From assembly GCF_001519075.1 (NCBI RefSeq), contig NZ_KQ954245.1, positions 533,019 through 597,018 on the forward strand: a stretch of 64,000 nucleotides of DNA, given 5' to 3'. Position 1 is the stretch's first letter, and every line of letters begins with the position of its first letter. The notes under the pieces were generated by a model that was not told the origin of the DNA, did not search any database, and saw only the letters and a program-made list of their open reading frames with translations. A program made the position numbers and the translations under genes. This document shows, in pieces, positions 59,457-64,000 of the stretch. The DNA is from Novosphingobium fuchskuhlense (GTDB taxonomy: Bacteria > Pseudomonadota > Alphaproteobacteria > Sphingomonadales > Sphingomonadaceae).

Positions 59457-59689
59457 GCAAGCACATCATCTTTGAACGGATGCACCGAGGCGAGCTGCTG
59501 CGCGTCACCCAGGACACCTACAAAGGGACCACGTTTGCCAACTTCCGCCGATGGTATCCCAAAGACGGCGACTGGAAAGCGGGTAGCAAAGGCGTCACGA
59601 TGCCGCTCGACGCGCTACCGGCTCTTACGGCGGCATTGATGGCCTACCATGGCCTAGAGGTCCCTGACGGGCTGGAAACCGGCTCCTAG
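59453..59689 (+). CDS. PC4/YdbC-like single-stranded DNA-binding protein
   Basis: A 78-residue protein: LLRVTQDTYKGTTFANFRRWYPKDGDWKAGSKGVTMPLDALPALTAALMAY follows the transcriptional coactivator p15/PC4 family pattern (beta sheet, then R.WY..DG.W....KG and an end helix). Bacterial PC4-like proteins bind ssDNA. The start overlaps the preceding stop by 4 bases, so the three small genes form one operon. A role beside an HUH Rep-like protein during rolling-circle replication is plausible. Confidence 0.72.
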   Translation: MSKHIIFERMHRGELLRVTQDTYKGTTFANFRRWYPKDGDWKAGSKGVTMPLDALPALTAALMAYHGLEVPDGLETGS

Positions 59690-59701
59690 AGCCTTGGAGG
59701 C

Positions 59702-59739
59702 GGGCGCGGACGTGCTGAAGTTTCCTGAAGTCCGCGCCC
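59702..59739. promoter_or_regulatory. Perfect inverted repeat upstream of the Rep-like gene
   Basis: GGGCGCGGAC (59702-59711) and GTCCGCGCCC (59730-59739) form a perfect 10 bp stem with an 18-base loop, ending 30 bases before the Rep-like gene. There is no T-tract. It could be a terminator of the small operon or a replication origin hairpin for the HUH protein. Confidence 0.5.
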
Positions 59740-59769
59740 TAATCTCCCCAAACTTGAAACTTGCGCGAT

Positions 59770-60510
59770 ATGGGCAAAAGCGACCAGCCGCGCGCGCCGG
59801 GGCCTGTTAAACAAACGGGCAGAAAACAGCCAATCGGCCAATCTGGCACAGCGCTTGCAGTTAAGGATACTATTCCCAGTGGTGGCTTATCTCCGGCTGG
59901 CAGGCGCTGGGGCGGCGCGCGCAACCGTGCAGACCGGACCAGCGAATACCTCACATTGCGGCATTGCCGGAACTTGATTGCATGGGCGGACCAAGCACAG
60001 CGCATAGGCCTGCCGTTCAACCGGCATTGGACTGTCCATTACGAACGGGCGGGCATTGCCGAGATCGACGCGGCCCGGTTCATCGGGCGCTTGCTCAAAT
60101 TGGCCGGAGACTATGCGCGGCGGCACAACGGTAACTTTGCGGTAATGTGGGTTCGCGAGAACGGCGACGGCAAGGGTGGGCACGTGCATATCCTTTTGCA
60201 CTTGCCTGCCTCACTGGCGCTGCGAGGGCGCACGGCGCATTGGGTCCGGCTGGCCGGGGGAAAGTGCTGTGCGCGGGTAAGCCGGGTTAGATCGATAGGT
60301 CACGCATTGAAAAGCGCGGATAACGGCGGCGAGCATTATCGGCACAATGTCGATAAAGTGCTGGCCTACGTGATGAAAGGCGCGGATGCCGACGCGGGCG
60401 CGGCGCTGGGGCTGGCACGCTACGGTGAGCGGGGAAATGTCGTTGGCAAAAGGTGCGGACGAACGCAGAATATTGGCATGGCCGCCAATGCCAGATTATA
60501 TTCAGAGTGA
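59770..60510 (+). CDS. HUH-endonuclease-like replication or mobilization protein
   Basis: A 246-residue protein with three HUH-type motifs in order: motif 1-like HWTVHYE (about 87-92), motif 2 GGHVHILLHLP with the HUH histidines H138 and H140, and motif 3-like VDKVLAYVMKGAD with candidate nucleophile Y200 and K203. This spacing fits rolling-circle Rep proteins or small relaxases with a single tyrosine. The N-terminal 50 residues are polar and basic. ATG 59770 is chosen; there is no clear RBS, and a TTG at 59761 is possible. Whether it drives replication or transfer cannot be told. Confidence 0.7.
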   Translation: MGKSDQPRAPGPVKQTGRKQPIGQSGTALAVKDTIPSGGLSPAGRRWGGARNRADRTSEYLTLRHCRNLIAWADQAQRIGLPFNRHWTVHYERAGIAEIDAARFIGRLLKLAGDYARRHNGNFAVMWVRENGDGKGGHVHILLHLPASLALRGRTAHWVRLAGGKCCARVSRVRSIGHALKSADNGGEHYRHNVDKVLAYVMKGADADAGAALGLARYGERGNVVGKRCGRTQNIGMAANARLYSE

Positions 60511-60520
60511 GAAATTTCGT

Positions 60521-60865
60521 ATGCGCGAATTCATATTGTTGGCTGCAGCCGCTCTGTCGCTCGCACCCGCTACTGCAAATGCTGGTTGGAAAACGGGCAA
60601 CAATTTATACGAGAGCTGCAAGTCCGAACGCCCGCTTCAATATGCAGACTGCACAAGTTTTTCGATGGGAATAATTGATGCAAGCGAGCTTCTAGGCAAA
60701 ACACTTCATATTCCGGCCGATATAACGGCGGGTCAGTTGCATGATATAGTGTTTAAGTACCTGGAGAATCATCCGGAAAACAGGCATTGGCCCGCCAGCA
60801 TTTTGGTCTGGAACGCAATACGCGAAGCCTACCCAGCGGAGAACCCGCCACTCAAAGGTCAATAA
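60521..60865 (+). CDS. Rap1a/Tai-like secreted protein
   Basis: A 114-residue protein with a signal peptide (MREFILLAAAALSLAPATANA). The mature part (WKTGNNLYESCKS...DCTSFSMGIIDA...ITAGQLHDIVFKYLENHPENRHWPASILVWNAIREAYPA) follows the Rap1a/Tai immunity-protein domain, named after type VI secretion immunity proteins and also common in phages. The usual CxP and YPC cysteines appear as HIPA and YPA, so one disulfide of the family may be missing. Codon use is more AT-rich than the flanking chromosome. Confidence 0.7.
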   Translation: MREFILLAAAALSLAPATANAGWKTGNNLYESCKSERPLQYADCTSFSMGIIDASELLGKTLHIPADITAGQLHDIVFKYLENHPENRHWPASILVWNAIREAYPAENPPLKGQ

Positions 60866-60901
60866 CCTTCCGTAGCCGTAAAAAGCGGGCAAGATACGCG
60901 A

Positions 60902-61252
60902 ATGAGCTTGCTCTCGATTCTCGCCTCTGGGGCGTTGTGCGCTTCGCCATCCGTGCATGATGGGGATTCAATCCGCTGCGGAGGTGAGCGCATCCGCATT
61001 GCCAATATCGACGCGCCGGAACTGCCCGGTTCCCCCAAGTGCGGGGATGGCAGGCGGGCCTATGCATGGTGCGACTACGCGGCAGGCTATCGAGCACGTG
61101 ATGCAATGCAAGCGTTCCTCGCTCGCGGGCCAGTCATGATCGAGCGCATGGGGGCGGACCAGTACGGGCGGACGCTGGCGCTTGTCACGGTCAACGGGGA
61201 GGAAGCGGGTAGGTATCTAGTCAAGCTAGGTCTGGCGCGCCGCTGGCGGTGA
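60902..61252 (+). CDS. Minimal thermonuclease (SNase-like) family protein
   Basis: A 116-residue staphylococcal-nuclease-fold protein: VHDGDSIRCGGERIRIANIDAPEL contains the first arginine and the Asp/Glu metal and catalytic residues, and DQYGRTLALVTVNGEEAGRYLVKLGLARRW the second arginine. It has a short hydrophobic N-terminus (LLSILASGALCASPS) that may act as a signal or membrane segment. All catalytic positions seem present. In mobile elements such nucleases may degrade competing DNA. Confidence 0.82.
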   Translation: MSLLSILASGALCASPSVHDGDSIRCGGERIRIANIDAPELPGSPKCGDGRRAYAWCDYAAGYRARDAMQAFLARGPVMIERMGADQYGRTLALVTVNGEEAGRYLVKLGLARRWR

Positions 61253-61550
61253 TCGACCGGCCCGACCACTAAAGTAGAGAGATTTAGAGAGCTGCGCCTT
61301 CCACGCGCCCGAATAAACTAGGCGAAACTAGGCGCGACCGTTGCACACCGGAACGGCACAGCCCCCTGCGGCTCCCCGACGCAAGTTTTCGGACGCCATA
61401 AAAGCGGGACGTCTCACGCGCGCGAGGACCTGACAAAACCCGATATTGAGGGGGTCACGGCAGGCCATTGTGGGAAAAAGTGTGGTAGCGCCACAAGTCA
61501 GCCTGATAAACTGATATTTTTTCAATATTTTATGGGTTTTGTCATACGGA
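61253..61550. other. Non-coding right end of the element
   Basis: No gene is supported in these 298 bases. The stretch holds two tandem 10-base copies of AAACTAGGCG (61315-61334), the right pair of integrase arm-like sites (61468-61487), and an AT-rich run just before attR (about 61510-61535), a composition common next to recombination sites. Confidence 0.6.
61468..61487 (+). other. Paired integrase arm-like sites, right end
   Basis: TTGTGGGA (61468-61475) and GTGTGGTA (61480-61487) start 12 bases apart, as in the left pair (GTGTGGGA twice at 57272 and 57284). The same orientation and spacing at both ends suggests arm-type integrase binding sites. Confidence 0.5.
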
Positions 61551-61565
61551 CACCCTGTCCGCCAA
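61551..61565 (+). other. attR direct repeat
   Basis: CACCCTGTCCGCCAA, identical to the tRNA-Ser 3' end copy at 57144-57158. It marks the right boundary of the element, 6 bases before a hairpin that follows the RTX gene on the other strand. Confidence 0.9.
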
Positions 61566-61571
61566 GCACCG

Positions 61572-61592
61572 GGGCCAAAGCAGGGTTGGCCC
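61572..61592 (-). terminator. Possible terminator of the first RTX gene
   Basis: GGGCCAA (61572-61578) and TTGGCCC (61586-61592) form a perfect 7 bp stem just downstream of the minus-strand RTX stop codon. No T-tract follows. Confidence 0.4.
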
Positions 61593-61601
61593 GGCTCAGC
61601 T

Positions 61602-62753
61602 TCACGCGATGATCAGGAAGTCGGTCCAGACAACCTCGGGATGGTCCCCGTGGCCCAGCTGCGCGATCTGGATCGGTCCGCGTCCGCTCGGCCCTTCGGC
61701 GTCGTAGTAGAGCGCGCCGGTCTTGGTGTTGTAGATCAGGAACTGGCCGTCCTCCACTGCGCGTGTCGCGCCGGGGGCCGCCAGAAACGCATCGCGGCTG
61801 ATCCGCCCCAGGCCGTCGAAATCGGTGAATACCGCATTCGAAAGCTGGAACTTGTCGCCTTCAGCGCGCAGGAAATCGGTAATCAGATCGACATTGGTCA
61901 AGCGGTTCGGCACGGACGAGAACACGAAGCGATCGGCCCCGGCACCGCCACTCAGCACGTCGTTGCCCTTCCCACCATCAAGCACGTCGGCTCCGTCCCC
62001 GCCGCTCAGCACGTTGTGCTGGTCGTTGCCTGTGATGGTGTTGTTGAGTGCGTTGCCCGTCCCGTCGGCCGAATAAGGCCCCACAAGGGTCAGGTTTTCG
62101 ATGAAGGGGCTCAGGGCCGCGTCAACCGAGGAGCGCACTTCATCGATCCCGCCGCCTGCCACATCATAGGCAAGGTCGCGCAGGTTGTCGAAGATGAACA
62201 CGTCGTTGCCGCGTCCGCCGTACATCTGGTCCGCACCAAGCCCGCCGTCGAGCACGTCGTTCCCCGCCCCGCCGCGCAAGATATCCTTGCCGCTGCCGCC
62301 CTGCAGCAGGTCGTTGCCATTGTCGCCGGAAAGATAGTCCTTGCCCGCTCCGCCGATCAGCGTGTCATCGCCGCCCTTGCCGAACAGCCGATCAGCATCC
62401 ACACTGCCGGTGATCACATTGGCCAGCGCGTTGCCAAGGCCCAGGTGCGCCCCGCGCGAGGTGAACGTCAGGTTTTCCACCGCATCCGGCAGCTTGTAGA
62501 GCAAGGTAGCTGCCAGCACGAGGTCGGTGCCCTCGCCGTCAAGCTCTACCGCCTTGTCGAGCTGGTTGTCGGCGACGTAGGTGTCATCGCCCTCGCCGCC
62601 TTCCATGCGGTCGATGCCGGCCCCGCCATCGAGCAGGTCGTCGCCCGCCAGCCCAATCAGGATATCGCGGCCATCGAGGCCGTAGATCAGATCGCTGCCG
62701 GCAGTGCCGCTCAAGGTATCGTTCTTGATCGTCCCCTTGATCGTGGTGGGCAC
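61602..62753 (-). CDS. RTX calcium-binding repeat protein (type I secreted)
   Basis: A 383-residue protein made mostly of GGxGxDxUx nonapeptide repeats in several blocks (for example GGDDTLIGGAGKDYLSGDNGNDLLQGGSGKD and GGDGADVLDGGKGNDVLSGGAGADRFVF), which bind calcium and fold into beta-rolls outside the cell. It has no N-terminal signal peptide, as expected for type I secretion with a C-terminal signal (ends DFLIIA). No catalytic domain is seen. It starts with GTG 62753, with GAAGGA 7 bases upstream. Confidence 0.9.
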   Translation of the reverse strand: MPTTIKGTIKNDTLSGTAGSDLIYGLDGRDILIGLAGDDLLDGGAGIDRMEGGEGDDTYVADNQLDKAVELDGEGTDLVLAATLLYKLPDAVENLTFTSRGAHLGLGNALANVITGSVDADRLFGKGGDDTLIGGAGKDYLSGDNGNDLLQGGSGKDILRGGAGNDVLDGGLGADQMYGGRGNDVFIFDNLRDLAYDVAGGGIDEVRSSVDAALSPFIENLTLVGPYSADGTGNALNNTITGNDQHNVLSGGDGADVLDGGKGNDVLSGGAGADRFVFSSVPNRLTNVDLITDFLRAEGDKFQLSNAVFTDFDGLGRISRDAFLAAPGATRAVEDGQFLIYNTKTGALYYDAEGPSGRGPIQIAQLGHGDHPEVVWTDFLIIA

Positions 62754-62860
62754 GGTGTGGTCCTTCGCGTTCTGGCCTTCGCGTTCCGGGCGGGCAGACC
62801 CCAGCCCTGCCCCGCGATTGTTGCAGAAGGACTACAGAACCCTGCGTTACCCTGCCGACA

Positions 62861-64000
62861 TCACAGCACCAGATCGCCCGCAACAATTGCCGGCGCACCG
62901 TTGCAGCGGATCCAGAAGTCGGCGATCCCGTCGCCGTTGGTATCGCCCTGCAGCACGGTCAGGCTCGACATCGTTACCGCACGCAGTTCTCCGGCAATGT
63001 GTCCGAAAGCGGCAGCGCCGATAAAGGTGAACGCATCATCGCCCGCGCCATTGGCCGTGTTCGCATCGACAGCGGAAAGGTCGATCCGGTCACCCTGCTC
63101 GTGGCTGAAATCGGCAATCATGTCGCAGCTTGATGTGGTGAGCCCGCCAAAGTCACCATTGCCGAAGCGGAAGGTGTCGGCCCCCATTCCGCCATTGAAC
63201 ACATCGCGTCCCGCCCCGCCGACAAGGACATCACTGCCATCCCCACCAAACATCTGGTCCGCGCCCGCGCCGCCGGAAAGGGTATTGGCAGCGGCATTGC
63301 CCCTGACAACGTTGGCCAGCGCATTGCCGGTCCCGTTGATCGCCGCCGCGCCGGCCAGTGTCAGGTTCTCGAGATTGTCGCCCAGAGTGAAACTGATCGT
63401 GGAAATGACGAGGTCGCGTCCCGCATCAGCGGCTTCGCTCACGCTGTCGCCCACGTTGTCGACGCGGTAGGTGTCATTTCCGAGCCCGCCAGCAAGGGTA
63501 TCCGCACCGAGGCCGCCGTCGAGCACGTTCGCCGTCTTACCCCCGGTCAGCGTATCGTTGAGGTCGGTCCCGATCAGGTTCTCGATCCCGCTCAGCGAAT
63601 CGGTTCCCGCCCCGCCGGTGTTCTGCGGCCCGATCAGCGCAAGGCTCACGGTCACCGCCGATTTCGCGCCTGCATAGCTGGCGGTGTCGAGCCCGCCGCT
63701 CCCTGCCATCTTGTCGTTCCCCGCACCGCCGACGAAAGTGTTGGCATCGCCGTCGCCGACCAGCGTGTCGTTGAAGGCACTGCCGATCACGGTCTGGATT
63801 CCCCAGAGCCCGTCATTGCCGATCCCTGCAGAACTGTCGCCTGCCGCACTGAATGCCGTGTGGGTTGCCAGGCTGATGGCAAGCGCCGCTTTCGCGCCGG
63901 TATAGTTCACCACATTGGTGCCCTCACCGCCATAATAGGTATCGTTGCCGGCATCGGTTCCGGCCATGAAGATGTCGTTGCCGCCTTCGCCATAGGCGAT
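62861..64000 (-). CDS. RTX calcium-binding protein with serralysin-like C-terminal domain (5' end outside window)
   Basis: The frame is open to the window edge, where it reads GEGGNDIFMAGTDAGNDTYYGGEG, so the N-terminus is missing. The visible ~380 residues hold many GGxGxDxUx repeats, then a C-terminal domain (MIADFSHEQGDRIDLSAVDANTANGAGDDAFTFIG...GDTNGDGIADFWIRCNG...GDLVL) of the kind found at the end of serralysin-type and other type I secreted proteins. The catalytic or adhesive part, if any, lies outside. It is 107 bases upstream of the next RTX gene, so both may be co-transcribed. Confidence 0.9.
   Translation of the reverse strand: MAYGEGGNDIFMAGTDAGNDTYYGGEGTNVVNYTGAKAALAISLATHTAFSAAGDSSAGIGNDGLWGIQTVIGSAFNDTLVGDGDANTFVGGAGNDKMAGSGGLDTASYAGAKSAVTVSLALIGPQNTGGAGTDSLSGIENLIGTDLNDTLTGGKTANVLDGGLGADTLAGGLGNDTYRVDNVGDSVSEAADAGRDLVISTISFTLGDNLENLTLAGAAAINGTGNALANVVRGNAAANTLSGGAGADQMFGGDGSDVLVGGAGRDVFNGGMGADTFRFGNGDFGGLTTSSCDMIADFSHEQGDRIDLSAVDANTANGAGDDAFTFIGAAAFGHIAGELRAVTMSSLTVLQGDTNGDGIADFWIRCNGAPAIVAGDLVL

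Larger units (their letters stand above)
57144..61565 (+). mobile_element. Integrated genetic element of about 4.4 kb in tRNA-Ser
   Basis: Bounded by 15 bp direct repeats that duplicate the end of tRNA-Ser. It encodes a tyrosine integrase just inside the tRNA end, then small genes on the same strand: AlpA-like regulator, winged-helix-like protein, PC4-like ssDNA-binding protein, HUH-motif Rep-like protein, Rap1a/Tai-like secreted protein, thermonuclease. Base composition is visibly more AT-rich than the flanks in several stretches. No capsid, portal, terminase or conjugation genes are present. It looks like a complete small satellite or mobilizable element rather than a prophage remnant. Confidence 0.88.

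Noticed and set aside
61328..61525. 65-residue minus-strand frame at the right end of the element
   Set aside because: No RBS, composition unlike a protein, and it overlaps the recombination-site region with repeats.
61539..63470. 643-codon plus-strand frame across the RTX region
   Set aside because: It is the complement of the GGxGxD repeat genes; repeated coding sequence commonly leaves the opposite strand open.

Overview
The window is GC-rich chromosomal DNA from an alphaproteobacterium, most likely a sphingomonad close to Novosphingobium. The evidence is gene content and order: dusB-ntrB-ntrC-ntrY-ntrX-hfq-hflX in a row, a fused ispDF, a folate-dependent trmFO, a pyruvate dehydrogenase E1 beta subunit carrying its own lipoyl domain, an Entner-Doudoroff block (zwf-pgl-edd-glk), and a TonB receptor/flavin halogenase/glycosidase locus. 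The assignment is inferred from these features, not from a database search.

Layout. (1) 1-7742: an alpha-glucan use locus. It starts with the 3' end of a TonB-dependent receptor, then a tightly coupled operon of a flavin-dependent halogenase-like protein, a secreted GH13 amylase, a cytoplasmic GH13 alpha-glucosidase and a secreted GH97 glucosidase. (2) 7879-12787: zwf-pgl-edd-glk, which would take the released glucose into the Entner-Doudoroff pathway. (3) 12880-22949: mixed housekeeping genes (crotonase, free-standing tRNA-binding protein, aroK-aroB, xerD, accA, an M48 peptidase, three small Flp pilins, mutT). (4) 22996-33806: tRNA-Arg, pdhA-pdhB, trmFO, gyrA and small genes, ending at a strong terminator. 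(5) 33876-38194: carbonic anhydrase, lipA, a COQ10/RatA-type protein, cinA-type amidase, ispDF. (6) 38269-47811: the dusB-ntrBC-ntrYX-hfq-hflX regulatory run. The hfq gene encodes two Sm domains in one chain. (7) 47816-56898, minus strand: a compact chain mltB-rlpA-DD-carboxypeptidase-tmk-holB-metG-tatD-MBL hydrolase-small membrane protein-mazG, in which most neighbours overlap by a few bases. A 5 x 14 bp tandem repeat lies just upstream of metG. (8) 57068-61565: a tRNA-Ser gene used as the attachment site of a ~4.4 kb integrated element bounded by 15 bp direct repeats. (9) 61602-64000: two RTX calcium-binding proteins on the minus strand, the second running off the window.

The most novel-looking part is the small element in tRNA-Ser. 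It has a tyrosine integrase, paired integrase-arm-like repeats at both ends, an AlpA-like regulator, a winged-helix-like protein, a PC4-like ssDNA-binding protein, a protein with HUH endonuclease motifs, a Rap1a/Tai-like secreted protein and a minimal thermonuclease. There are no capsid or conjugation genes, so it looks like a replicating satellite or mobilizable element. Other points worth attention are the tandem-Sm Hfq, the 14 bp repeat before metG, a motif repeated upstream of two pilin genes, and the halogenase inside a sugar-use operon.
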